Source: JdFR-22 sp964534325
GTDB lineage: Archaea > Halobacteriota > Archaeoglobi > Archaeoglobales > Archaeoglobaceae
Direction: 5' to 3'
Length of the DNA: 17,721 nt
Assembly (NCBI GenBank): GCA_964534325.1
Contig: CAZHOR010000027.1
Location: 1-17,721 of the forward strand
In this document: piece by piece, positions 1-6,116 of the stretch
Position numbering within the stretch: position 1 is the first letter of the stretch
Layout: each line of letters opens with the position of its first letter
Notes under the pieces: model-generated
Databases searched by the model: none
Told to the model about the DNA's origin: nothing
The model's input: the letters and a program-made list of their open reading frames with translations, nothing else
Made by a program: the position numbers and the translations under genes

Positions 1-88
1 CCATGACATATGTTTTGGGCTGTTATTCACTTCATGGAGAAAACTTATTTAATTGCATTGTTAATATCTAAATAGGTGAGAGATTTTG

Positions 89-379
89 ATGGCTAAGCTG
101 GATAAAATGCTTGTTGATATGGGTAAATATTCAAGTAGGGAAGAGCTGATGGAGGATGCTCTTCGTGCTCTCCTTAGAACAAAACCGGAATTGAGGATGG
201 ATTTGGCAATTGAATTATATAAAAAGAGGGAGGTGTCTCTCTCAAGGGCAGCTGAGATTTGTGGGCTTAATATAGAGGATTTCAAAGAATTACTTAAAGA
301 AAGAGGAATTAAAGTAATGGTTCCAGAAGTAACTCCCGATGAGCTGGACAGGGAGGTCGAACTGATATTAAGCTTGTAA
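89..379 (+). CDS. UPF0175 family antitoxin
   Basis: Small (96 aa) predicted antitoxin of the UPF0175 family. The signature is visible: an N-terminal segment ending in SSREELMEDALRALL, then RPEL-like KPELRMDLAIELYKK, then a helix-turn-helix-like stretch VSLSRAAEICGLNIEDFKELL and the LKERGI motif that closes the family domain. Known members pair with PIN-domain toxins and probably bind DNA and neutralise the toxin. I chose ATG at 89 rather than the TTG at 86 because AGGTGAG (74-80) sits at good spacing. The PIN partner that should follow is present only as a broken remnant, so this antitoxin looks orphaned. It is the most divergent of the N-terminal-type UPF0175 copies in the window. Confidence 0.85.
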   Translation: MAKLDKMLVDMGKYSSREELMEDALRALLRTKPELRMDLAIELYKKREVSLSRAAEICGLNIEDFKELLKERGIKVMVPEVTPDELDREVELILSL

Positions 380-475
380 TTATCGATCGATGTCTTGAGT
401 ATTTTCGCCAAAATAGATGAAGTTGATCTACTGAAGCAGAGAAGACTGCTTAAGGAAATACGAGAAGATATTTGA
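380..475 (+). pseudogene. PIN-domain toxin remnant (5' part)
   Basis: Directly after the UPF0175 stop, one frame reads LSIDVLSIFAKIDEVDLLKQ and then ends at TGA 473-475. The FAKIDEVDLLK segment matches FAKIDRIELLKK in the PIN genes after the other UPF0175 copies. Just upstream, another frame gives VIID, the usual first strand with the first catalytic Asp. The two pieces are out of phase at about 391, consistent with a short deletion in the codons after the Asp. The rest of the domain is missing. What I see is homology plus frame disruption; loss of toxin function is inferred. Confidence 0.6.
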
Positions 476-548
476 TAAAGTATTAGATGAAAACTTTTAA
501 CTTATGAGAAGGAGAAAATCTTATATGATGCGTTAGATAGTTACGAAA

Positions 549-803
549 ATGAAAATAGTGTTCACAGATCATGCATCAGACAAGTTTTCTGTCCTAAGGA
601 AACATAATTGCAAAATAGATAAAGAAAGTGTTTTAAAAGCCGTTAAGGACCCGGAGAAAGTTGTACCAGGTAAACATTATCGTTTAATCGCTCAGAAAGC
701 ATTAGATGAAGAACATTTATTAAGAGTCATTTACGAAGATAAAGGTAAAGAATGGGTGATCATAACGTTCTATCCAGCAAGGAGGGAAAGATATGAAGAT
801 TAA
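549..803 (+). CDS. DUF4258-like protein, probable toxin (RelE-like fold)
   Basis: 84-aa basic protein with the DUF4258 pattern: an N-terminal TDHASDKF motif (the 'hAxxR/F' helix), a middle segment DPEKVVPGKHYRLIAQK, then a strand-rich C-terminus LLRVIYEDKGKEWVIITFYPARR. DUF4258 proteins are small, RelE/BECR-like, and often lie beside antitoxin-like genes, so a toxin role is likely but unproven. Its last codons overlap the ATG of the DUF2283 gene (793) by 11 bases, so the two are translationally coupled. The same pairing recurs at 15.1, 15.5 and 16.5 kb. Confidence 0.75.
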   Translation: MKIVFTDHASDKFSVLRKHNCKIDKESVLKAVKDPEKVVPGKHYRLIAQKALDEEHLLRVIYEDKGKEWVIITFYPARRERYED

Positions 804-1002
804 ATATGATAAAGAAGTAGATATAATGACAATCGAACTCTCAGAAGAAGATATTGATTATGCTAAAGAAGCTGAAAACATGATCATTCATTTTAGTAAG
901 GAGAATAGACCTGTGCTGGTTGAAATCATGGATGCCAGTGAATTTGTGTCTGAATTGAGTGGGGTTATGAGTAGAAGTGAGGGAGAAACAGTAAGAACTT
1001 GA
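793..1002 (+). CDS. DUF2283 family protein, probable antitoxin partner
   Basis: 69 aa. The N-terminus IKYDKEVDIMTIELSEEDI is the DUF2283 hallmark (YD-x-x-x-D-x-h-x-I), followed by the strand-turn segment MIIHFSKENRPVLVEIMDASEF with the usual closing 'hEhhDAS'. It overlaps the DUF4258 gene by 11 bases, and its ATG is preceded by AAGGAGGG at 779-786, inside the upstream gene. Function in the family is not established; the repeated coupling to DUF4258-type genes here argues that it is the antitoxin half. Residues past the DAS motif (SRSEGETVRT) look like a non-conserved tail. Confidence 0.8.
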   Translation: MKIKYDKEVDIMTIELSEEDIDYAKEAENMIIHFSKENRPVLVEIMDASEFVSELSGVMSRSEGETVRT

Positions 1003-1016
1003 TGGTTTAGGGGTTT

Positions 1017-1040
1017 CCTACATTCCCGAATAATTAGGCA
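1017..1040 (+). repeat. Left terminal inverted repeat of the IS
   Basis: Begins CCTACATTCCC and ends TTAGGCA. It pairs with the reverse complement of 2486-2509. The outermost bases (CCTA) and the inner TTAGGCA are identical in both ends; mismatches cluster in the middle. Confidence 0.7.
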
Positions 1041-1119
1041 TTAGTTTAATTAAAAATCTCTTTTGTCTCTTCTTTTTTCTCAAGCTCGATGGTTATGGGG
1101 ATAAACTATTTATAACATA

Positions 1120-2508
1120 ATGCCTAAATTAACCATGATGAGCTTTATAAGGTACAAGAAGTTTGGTAATCAGGAGTATGCTTATGAGGTAACGTCCTTC
1201 TGGGATGCTGAGAAAAAGAAACCAAGGCAGAAAACAAAGTATCTGGGGGTGGTAGTTGACAAGGAGAAAGGGATAATTGAAAAGAGGAATAAACAGAGGA
1301 ATGAAAAACTTATCTTGGATTTTGGTGACGTATACTTCCTCAACCAGTTTGTGAAGAAAGAACTTTTCGACTCAGAGAAGCTTCTTACCCTCATCTTCTA
1401 CCAATTGTGCTGTCCTTCTGCAATGAGGTATGCGAAGGTGTGGTATGAAGGTAACATAGTTAGAGAGCTGTTTGACGTGGACATTAGCTCTCAAAGAATA
1501 AGCGAGTTCCTGGAAGAGATTGGGGATGAGGAGTACCAGAGAGGATTCTTTCACAAATATCTCAACAAGATAGCTCCGAAGGAGGGAATAATAATTGATA
1601 CCACCGCCCTCCCCAACCAAATCAACTTACCGCTCACCACATGGGGATATGGTGAGGGAATAGATCAGCAAATAAAGCTTCTACTGGTGGTGGACAGAAA
1701 ATCCTCACTCCCCATATTCTTCAGGTACATGCCAGGGAACATCATGGATGTATCCAGCTTGAAAACTACCATAGATGAGTTGAGCAAATATGTGTCCAAA
1801 CACCTCGTCATTGTGGATGCAGGCTTCTTCTCCGAAGATAATATCAAGGAACTCTACAAAGAGAAGATCCCCTTCCTGATACGGTTGTCTGCTTTAAGGA
1901 AGCTGTACAAGCAATTGGTGAGGGAGGAATTCAGTGATATGGAGAGGTTCAGGAACGCTGTAAGGTATGGTAAGAGAGCTCTCTTCATCAAGCAGAGGAA
2001 GGTGGAGCTGTTCGGCAAAGAGGTCTATGCCCACATCGTACTTGATCCGGAGAGGAAAGGTAGAGAGTTGAAGAAGACTTTACTGAAGGTCATGGACGAG
2101 ATTGAGGAAGAGGATATAGAATACGATTTGATGAGGAAGGGAATAATGATCCTCATCTCCTCCGTGGAGGTAAGTAAAGAGGAAATAATCCCCCTCTATT
2201 ACACCAGACAGACAGTAGAAAGGCTATTCGGTTTCTCCAAAGACGACCTGGACCTCCTTCCTCTCAGAGTGCACAGAGAGGAGACCCTGAGAGGATACCT
2301 GTTCTTGCAGTTTGCTTCCCTGATCACATACTCCATGCTTAAAAAAGAGCTGGGGAAGAAGTATACTGTGGAAGATGTCCTGCTCACACTCAGGAATTTA
2401 AAATGCAAGGTATATGAAGACGAAATCATTGTTCAAGAGCCGACCAGACAACAAAAAGATATTTTCGAGAAATTCGATATCATAGTGCCTAAAAGTATGG
2501 GAGTTTAG
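1120..2508 (+). CDS. DDE transposase, IS4 superfamily (IS1634-like)
   Basis: 462 aa, full length for the IS1634/IS4 type. The N-terminus (FIRYKKFGNQEYAYEVTSFWD) is the usual opening of this group. Catalytic residues can be read: D160 in GIIIDTTALP, D233 in LVIVDAGFF, and E367 in the signature Y360-x2-R363-x3-E367-x6-K374, which fits the IS4 YREK motif exactly. It catalyses cut-and-paste transposition of the surrounding element. The first ATG (1120) has no ribosome binding site. A TATA-like CTATTTATA at 1106-1114 would instead suit a leaderless start at one of the ATGs at 1135 or 1138, so the N-terminal five or six residues are uncertain. The gene ends within the right inverted repeat. No frameshift is seen. 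Confidence 0.93.
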   Translation: MPKLTMMSFIRYKKFGNQEYAYEVTSFWDAEKKKPRQKTKYLGVVVDKEKGIIEKRNKQRNEKLILDFGDVYFLNQFVKKELFDSEKLLTLIFYQLCCPSAMRYAKVWYEGNIVRELFDVDISSQRISEFLEEIGDEEYQRGFFHKYLNKIAPKEGIIIDTTALPNQINLPLTTWGYGEGIDQQIKLLLVVDRKSSLPIFFRYMPGNIMDVSSLKTTIDELSKYVSKHLVIVDAGFFSEDNIKELYKEKIPFLIRLSALRKLYKQLVREEFSDMERFRNAVRYGKRALFIKQRKVELFGKEVYAHIVLDPERKGRELKKTLLKVMDEIEEEDIEYDLMRKGIMILISSVEVSKEEIIPLYYTRQTVERLFGFSKDDLDLLPLRVHREETLRGYLFLQFASLITYSMLKKELGKKYTVEDVLLTLRNLKCKVYEDEIIVQEPTRQQKDIFEKFDIIVPKSMGV

Positions 2509-2509
2509 G
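2486..2509 (+). repeat. Right terminal inverted repeat of the IS
   Basis: Begins TGCCTAA and ends TTTAGG. It is the imperfect inverse of 1017-1040 and contains the transposase stop codon. GTTTAGGGGTTT occurs across this end (2503-2514) and also in the left flank (1005-1016), so the target site resembled the IS end. Confidence 0.7.
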
Positions 2510-2532
2510 GGTTTTATGAATCAATAGTTTAT

Positions 2533-2798
2533 TTGGGGGAATATAATGAAGATGAAAACAAAAGATGTGCTGAAGTGGATTGCCTTGGCAATGAGCTGGA
2601 ACATATAAAGAAGGATTTAATGCATTTGGAGTGGAGAAAAAGAGGAAAAAGGTTCTCTCTTTGGAAGTGTTCGTGGAGGGGAGTTCGTCACTTCCGTGAC
2701 AACCTTGTCAACGTAGTTGGCTAAGTATTACGGATGAGATGATAGAAGAGGCAAAGAAGGAATTGTTCAGAATGGAGATTAATGATTTTCGTTGTTGA
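2533..2798 (+). pseudogene. Antitoxin remnant(s) downstream of the IS
   Basis: No intact gene here. One frame (2533-2724) is open for 63 codons and contains ELEHIKKDLMHLE, which resembles the coiled N-terminal helix of small archaeal VapB-type antitoxins. Another frame reads SITDEMIEEAKKELFRM and stops at 2796-2798. That second segment resembles the toxin-binding tail of such antitoxins, and its core (MIEEAKK) recurs at about 4410-4437. The frames do not join, so this is probably a decayed antitoxin rather than a working gene. The 63-codon frame lies in phase with the transposase TAG stop, which I take as coincidence. Confidence 0.35.
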
Positions 2799-2832
2799 AG
2801 GATTAAGAATAAATTAATAATCTCAAGTACAG

Positions 2833-2849
2833 ATATTATAAATCTGAGG
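2833..2849 (+). promoter_or_regulatory. TATA-like box and ribosome binding site of the second UPF0175 gene
   Basis: ATATTATAA (2833-2841) is centred about 21 bases before the ATG at 2858, and GAGG (2846-2849) provides a ribosome binding site. Archaeal promoter by pattern only. Confidence 0.4.
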
Positions 2850-3286
2850 ATGATAAAATGGCAATGGGTGTAGAAGAGATTGAAGCTTTGCTTGGTATGA
2901 ATATTTACAGTTCAAGAGAAGAGGTTATAAAAGATGCCTTGAGGGCGTTAATGGAGTCAAAACCCCAGTTAAAAATTGAGGTAGCCCTTTATTTCTATAA
3001 AAATGGGGACATTAGCCTTTGGAAAGCATCAGAAATCGCTGGCATGACGCTTGAAGAATTCAAAGAAATTCTTTCAAGTAGAGGGATTAAGATTGAGACG
3101 GGAGGAACCAAAGCTGAAAGCAAGAACAGGATATCAAGAGTGGTTGGGGACTGAATGCTTATAGTTCTGGATTGCGATTAGCAACGCTTTGCCAAGATAG
3201 ATAGAATAGAGTTGCTGAAAAAGACATTTTCTGGCTCAGATCTTTGTATTACCAATTCTGTTTATATGGAACTATTAAGGGCTAAA
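2849..3286 (+). repeat. Duplicated UPF0175-PIN block, copy A (copy B 17004-17436)
   Basis: Starts at about GATAAAATGGCAATGGG and continues through the UPF0175 gene and the first ~45 codons of the PIN gene, ending near the codons for LLRA. The two copies are clearly diverged but collinear apart from one codon-level gap after KKTFS. Confidence 0.7.
2858..3154 (+). CDS. UPF0175 family antitoxin
   Basis: 98 aa, a complete UPF0175 protein: SSREEVIKDALRALMESKPQ, then a LYFYKNGDISLWKASEIAG helix-turn-helix-like segment, then MTLEEFKEILSSRGI. The start ATG has GAGG nine bases upstream. Its TGA is immediately followed by the ATG of the PIN gene at 3155, with no gap. A close paralogue lies at 17013-17309; I count about ten differences in 98 residues, and the duplication extends into the PIN gene. 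By family knowledge it should neutralise that PIN toxin. Confidence 0.88.
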   Translation: MAMGVEEIEALLGMNIYSSREEVIKDALRALMESKPQLKIEVALYFYKNGDISLWKASEIAGMTLEEFKEILSSRGIKIETGGTKAESKNRISRVVGD

Positions 3287-3661
3287 CGAGCTGGTTTTGC
3301 ATTCCCGGATAAGCTTTTTGAACGTATTGAGCAGGTATCCCTTAAAGAAGAGGAGATAGAGCATTTCCGCATGTTTTCACAGGACAAAAGAATTCACGCA
3401 GGAGAGGCAGAAGGAGTGGCTATCGCAAACTCAAGAGATGGTGTCTTTCTTACCAACGACCACAAAGTGATTAAGTTTTGTGAAGAGAACGGAATAAAAG
3501 TGCTGGATTTGAAAGATGTGCTGTATCTAATGGGGAAAAGAAGAATGGTTAATAAAAAAGAGATGGATAACATTTTGAAAGATATTGAGATTAGAGACAA
3601 TACTACCGTAAAAGGAAAGGAAGATATTACAGAGATCTTTGAAGACACAACAGATAGATAA
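3155..3661 (+). pseudogene. PIN-domain toxin with an in-frame TAG after codon 8
   Basis: ATG 3155 opens MLIVLDCD, then TAG at 3179-3181, then the same frame continues QRFAKIDRIELLKKTF through to TAA at 3659-3661. Read through the TAG, it is a complete PIN protein of about 167 aa: first-strand Asp in IVLDCD, an E in SVYMELL, AGEAEGVAIA in the middle, and the late acidic residue in FLTNDHKV. Translation from a downstream TTG (3212) would lose the first strand and its Asp. The TAG recurs at the identical codon in the paralogue at 17310. Either a pseudogene duplicated after it broke, or a gene needing readthrough. TAG ends many other genes here, so genome-wide reassignment is unlikely. Confidence 0.6.
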
Positions 3662-3711
3662 TTAAATCTTATAAAATTTGATGATTAAAGAAATAAAAGG
3701 TGGGTGAAATT

Positions 3712-3789
3712 ATGAACGTCAGATATGATCCTGAAGCAGACATACTCTACATACTCATCAGAGAGGGAGAAGTTGAAGAGATAGGATGA
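3712..3789 (+). pseudogene. Truncated DUF2283 gene
   Basis: After a good ribosome binding site (AGGTGGGTG, 3698-3706), ATG 3712 encodes MNVRYDPEADILYILIREGE and stops at TGA 3787-3789 after 25 codons. The segment is the first half of a DUF2283 domain (Y-D-x-E-A-D-I-L-Y-I); the second half is missing. It lacks the DUF4258-type partner seen beside the other DUF2283 genes. Probably a leftover. Confidence 0.6.
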
Positions 3790-3843
3790 GTTATTCGATA
3801 ATTGGTGGCAAAAGTTTTAAGCCTTTAATAAGAGGAATAAATT

Positions 3844-4041
3844 ATGAACATTGAATCCGATATAAAGGATATAAAGCAAGCCCTAAATGAAGTATCACGG
3901 AAGCTAGATGAATTAGTGCATGAGAAAGAGCTTGATTCCATAATGAAACTCTCAGAAAAGTCATTGAATGAATTTCTTGAAGAAGAACCGGATATCTACA
4001 GATTAGAAGATTTAAAAGTCAGATACAACACAAATATATAG
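3844..4041 (+). CDS. Antitoxin upstream of a MazF/PemK toxin
   Basis: 65 aa. N-terminal amphipathic helix (IESDIKDIKQALNEVSRKLDELVHEKEL) likely to form a coiled coil, then KLSEKSLNEFLEEEPDIYRLEDLKVRY, an acidic tail of the kind that occupies a toxin cleft. TAAGAGGAATAA precedes the start and supplies GAGG. The TAG at 4039-4041 is directly followed by the ATG of the MazF gene, so the two are coupled. I do not see an AbrB or ribbon-helix-helix domain, so this is an antitoxin by position and shape rather than by a recognised DNA-binding fold. Confidence 0.7.
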   Translation: MNIESDIKDIKQALNEVSRKLDELVHEKELDSIMKLSEKSLNEFLEEEPDIYRLEDLKVRYNTNI

Positions 4042-4360
4042 ATGAAGGGGAAAATTGTTCTTTTACCTTTTCCATTTACCGACAAAACTAAGACCAGCCT
4101 TAGTAATCCATGAGGGTAGCCAAGATGTGGTTGTAGTGTTCATATCATCAAAAATACCAGCCAAGGTTTCTGACGTTGATGTTCTGGTAACAAAAGAGGA
4201 TAGTGGCTTTGAGAGGTCAGGTTTAAAAGTAGATTCTGTCATAAAACTTGACAAAGTGGCTACGATACTAAAAGACCTGGTTTTAGGTGAACTTGGAGAA
4301 CTCAATAGAGAGCTGAGGGATATAGTAAATCAAAACATGCGAAGAGTTTTTGTGATATAA
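4042..4360 (+). pseudogene. MazF/PemK-type endoribonuclease toxin, frameshifted
   Basis: From ATG 4042 the frame reads MKGKIVLLPFPFTD, the standard MazF opening, then goes off and stops at TGA 4111-4113. The next frame carries the rest: TKLRPALVIHEGSQDVVVVF, then ISSKIP, a SGLKVDSVIKLDKVATI segment and the closing helix LGELNRELRDIVNQNM up to TAA 4358-4360. Joined at about 4080, this is a full MazF of about 105 aa, including the RPALV motif of the active cleft. The break is a small length change, so a sequencing error or recent mutation are both possible. MazF enzymes cleave mRNA at short motifs. Confidence 0.7.
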
Positions 4361-4361
4361 A

Positions 4362-4442
4362 ACTGATAAGCCGGATAAGCTGGCGTATGAGACAGAGTTG
4401 AACAAGTATTATCAGATGATAGAAGAGGCAAAGAAGATTTAA
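4362..4442 (+). other. Short open remnant, unknown
   Basis: An open stretch without a start codon ends at TAA 4440-4442 and contains LNKYYQMIEEAKKI. The EEAKK core resembles the antitoxin remnant at 2724-2798. Probably the tail of a decayed small antitoxin; nothing more can be said. Confidence 0.25.
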
Positions 4443-4475
4443 CAAGTTTGTTTTATAATCTAATGATGGTGAAGG

Positions 4476-4600
4476 ATGCATATCGGAATTATTTCAGCTT
4501 TTCCTCACAGCGATAAAGTGGAGATCAGGGGTGGGGCTGAAGCCCGCACCTACCATATAGCAAAGCATTTAGTCAGAAAACATGAGTGACGATAATAATT
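4476..4600 (+). pseudogene. Glycosyltransferase 5'-end fragment, copy 1
   Basis: ATG 4476 reads MHIGIISAFPHSDKVEIRGG and AEARTYHIAKHLVRKHE, then TGA 4587-4589. The same protein start is found at 5884 and 7332. Compared with copy 3 (KHDVTVIT), one base is missing at about 4585, which creates the stop; the other frame carries on briefly (VTIII) before homology ends near 4600. The sequence is the first beta-alpha unit of a GT-B (GT4-like) glycosyltransferase with the Gly-rich RGGAEAR loop. The upstream 25 bases (TATAA box and GGTGAAGG) also resemble copy 2. Confidence 0.7.
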
Positions 4601-4623
4601 TAAGTTTTAGTTGAAATACTAAC

Positions 4624-4896
4624 TTGGAATTAGTTATTCAACAACCATCTGATTGTATAAAAAGAAGTATCGAGAGGGAAATGTCCAGAGAAATAAAGGA
4701 GGATGCTTTTCTCTCCATGCTCTTCGATAGTCTTCTTGAAGAGAGCGAGTTGACGGATGAGGATACTGACGAGATCGATTACAAGGTCAAGAAGGGCATC
4801 GTGGAGAGCCTTGGAATGAAGATAGTAGTCGATACTAATGTGATAATAATCTCAGCATGGTTGGAGAATGGGAGATGCTTGACATACTGGCGATGA
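4624..4896 (+). pseudogene. Antitoxin fused in frame to a broken PIN start
   Basis: A TTG-started frame encodes about 64 residues of antitoxin-like sequence (SREIKEDAFLSMLFDSLLEE, then ELTDEDTDEIDYKVKKGIVESLG) and runs without a stop into MKIVVDTNVIIISAWLENG, the unmistakable start of a PIN toxin at ATG 4816. In normal loci the antitoxin ends in another frame overlapping this ATG. The PIN part soon shifts frame: the other frame gives EMLDILAMRKLLCSVILETW (4872-4943) before stopping. The antitoxin tail resembles that of the gene at 14420 (LEESQISSDQADEITGEVK). Likely a decayed VapBC locus; the N-terminus of the antitoxin is uncertain because no ATG or ribosome binding site is seen. Confidence 0.55.
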
Positions 4897-5065
4897 GAAA
4901 ATTACTCTGCAGTGTTATCCTGGAGACATGGAAGAAGACATAGATGCATTGAGGTCGCTCTAATGATTGTGGTTCAGATTTGGCTGCTAATAGCGTTACC
5001 AACTTTAATTACTCTTAGGTGTTGGCTTCCATTACTTATTTATATTACCACGAGAAATATTTTAT

Positions 5066-5242
5066 ATGACCAACACTATTCATATTAAGCTTGAAAACCT
5101 GGAGAAAGAACTTAAGGAGATCAAACAGATGATGAGGTCAAAAGAGAGGTTTTTCAAAGCTGCTGGTGGCTGGAAAGATCTGGATACTGAAAAATTAAAA
5201 GATGAAATATACGAATCCAGGAATCGCCCATCAAGGTGTTGA
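5066..5242 (+). CDS. VapB-type antitoxin
   Basis: 58 aa, too short for many gene callers. It has an N-terminal helix (IHIKLENLEKELKEIKQMMR) followed by AAGGWKDLDTEKLKDEIYES, the motif typical of archaeal VapB tails that wrap the PIN toxin, with W and the spaced acidic residues conserved. An AT-rich TATTTTATAT box directly precedes the ATG. The stop TGA (5240-5242) is three bases before the GTG of the VapC gene, so the pair is one operon. This is one of the few intact TA pairs in the island. Confidence 0.8.
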   Translation: MTNTIHIKLENLEKELKEIKQMMRSKERFFKAAGGWKDLDTEKLKDEIYESRNRPSRC

Positions 5243-5245
5243 TTA

Positions 5246-5656
5246 GTGTACCTGGTCGATACCGACTGGATTATTGAATATCTAAAGGGTAATGACAATA
5301 TAGTTTCTATCCTTCAAAAGCTGTTTGATGCAGGTTTATTTGTGAGCACAATCTCGGTTGCTGAACTGTATGAAGGCGTTTACACTTCTAACTCTAATTC
5401 TGGTAAACTAAGACATGAAGAGAACCTAATGAATTTCCTTTCAGGAGTCGTTGTTCTGGGAATCGATATTGAAGCTTGCAAGTTTTTTGGAAAGCACAGA
5501 AGTGAATTGAGAAGAAAAGGAGAATTAATCGGAGATTTTGATCTTTTAATAGCATCAACGGCCCTGTCAAATAAGTTAACTGTTTTGACCAATAACAAAA
5601 ACCATTTTGAAAGAATCCATCAGTTAAATGTTTTATCAGAGAAAGATTTTGAATAG
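5246..5656 (+). CDS. vapC: VapC-family PIN-domain ribonuclease toxin
   Basis: 136 aa, full length. The four acidic positions of an active PIN nuclease are visible: D5 and D7 in MYLVDTDWIIEYLKG, E in ISVAELYEGVY, D in GDFDLLIASTAL, and the late polar TNNKNHFERI. VapC toxins cut structured RNA such as tRNA or rRNA in a Mg2+-dependent way. GTG at 5246 is the start because it lies just after the VapB stop and begins the domain at the first strand. The gene is uninterrupted, ends with TAG, and so shows TAG works as an ordinary stop in this genome. Confidence 0.9.
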   Translation: MYLVDTDWIIEYLKGNDNIVSILQKLFDAGLFVSTISVAELYEGVYTSNSNSGKLRHEENLMNFLSGVVVLGIDIEACKFFGKHRSELRRKGELIGDFDLLIASTALSNKLTVLTNNKNHFERIHQLNVLSEKDFE

Positions 5657-5709
5657 AGAAGGGAGAATTGATAGAGGAAGTTCCTGCATAGATTGGCGCT
5701 CAATGAATA

Positions 5710-5820
5710 GAAGTATACTTTGAAGGAGACACGATCAATTTCAATTCTATACAGGAAGTTATAAACAGTATAGATGAGAAAGTGGAGAAAGTCAGTAGAG
5801 AAGGTAGGGTAAAGGTCTAA
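5710..5820 (+). pseudogene. Antitoxin remnant
   Basis: A 36-codon frame ending in TAA 5818-5820 reads EVYFEGDTINFNSIQEVINS and then a basic end (EKVSREGRVKV). An ATG at 5703 lies one frame away, so a single-base change would restore a start (MNR-EVYFEGD). This looks like the N-terminal portion of a small antitoxin, with no toxin after it. The rest of 5657-5880 holds nothing I recognise. Confidence 0.35.
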
Positions 5821-5883
5821 TTAGAGGTTAGAGATTAGATATTAAATTAAAAATGTTTGTTCTATAAACTTAGTTGGTGAAAG

Positions 5884-6078
5884 ATGCATATCGGAATTAT
5901 TTCAGCTTTCCCTCACAGCGATAAAGTGGAGATCAGGGGTGGGGCTGAAGCAAGGACGTTCCACATAGCAAAAAACATTGTAAAAAATTATTAGGTGACG
6001 GTGATAACTTCGAGGGAGGAAGGTACGGAGAGGGATGATATTCTGGGGGTATACCTCTTGATTACGGTTAAGAGGTAG
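5884..6078 (+). pseudogene. Glycosyltransferase 5'-end fragment, copy 2
   Basis: ATG 5884 reads MHIGIISAFPHSDKVEIRGG AEARTFHIAK, then NIVKNY and an in-frame TAG at 5992-5994, after which the same frame continues VTVITSREEG and stops at TAG 6076-6078. Copies 1 and 3 have a sense codon (E or D) in the place of the first TAG. The fragment covers the first nucleotide-sugar-binding half-domain start of a GT4-like enzyme and then ends. The preceding TATAAAC and GGTGAAAG match copy 1 closely, so the duplication included the promoter. Confidence 0.7.
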
Positions 6079-6116
6079 TAAACCAATCCTTCGAAGCTCG
6101 CTATTAAGTGGTTAAA

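Larger units (their letters stand above)
1012..2514 (+). mobile_element. IS4-superfamily (IS1634-like) insertion sequence with TIRs and 5-bp target duplication
   Basis: The element itself spans about 1017-2509 (1493 bp). The left end 1017-1040 (CCTACATTCCCG...TTAGGCA) and the right end 2486-2509 (TGCCTAA...TTTAGG) are imperfect inverted repeats; I count 17 of 24 matching positions. GGTTT flanks both sides (1012-1016 and 2510-2514), a plausible 5-bp target duplication. A single transposase gene fills the inside, and its TAG stop lies within the right inverted repeat, a compact arrangement common in small IS elements. The reading frame is uninterrupted, so the copy may be active. Family assignment comes from the transposase motif, not from a database match. 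Confidence 0.8.

Noticed and set aside
793..1020. Possible interruption of the DUF2283 gene at 793 by the IS
   Set aside because: The gene ends at 1002, before the target duplication at 1012, and has a complete domain.
2533..2724. A 63-codon open frame in phase with the transposase TAG, which could suggest a transposase extension by readthrough
   Set aside because: It lies outside the right inverted repeat and target duplication, so it is host sequence; the transposase is already full length for its family.
3171..3185. Hairpin around the TAG (TTGC-GATTA-GCAA) as a recoding signal
   Set aside because: Only four base pairs, and one becomes a G-U pair in the second copy; too weak to support a specific recoding element.
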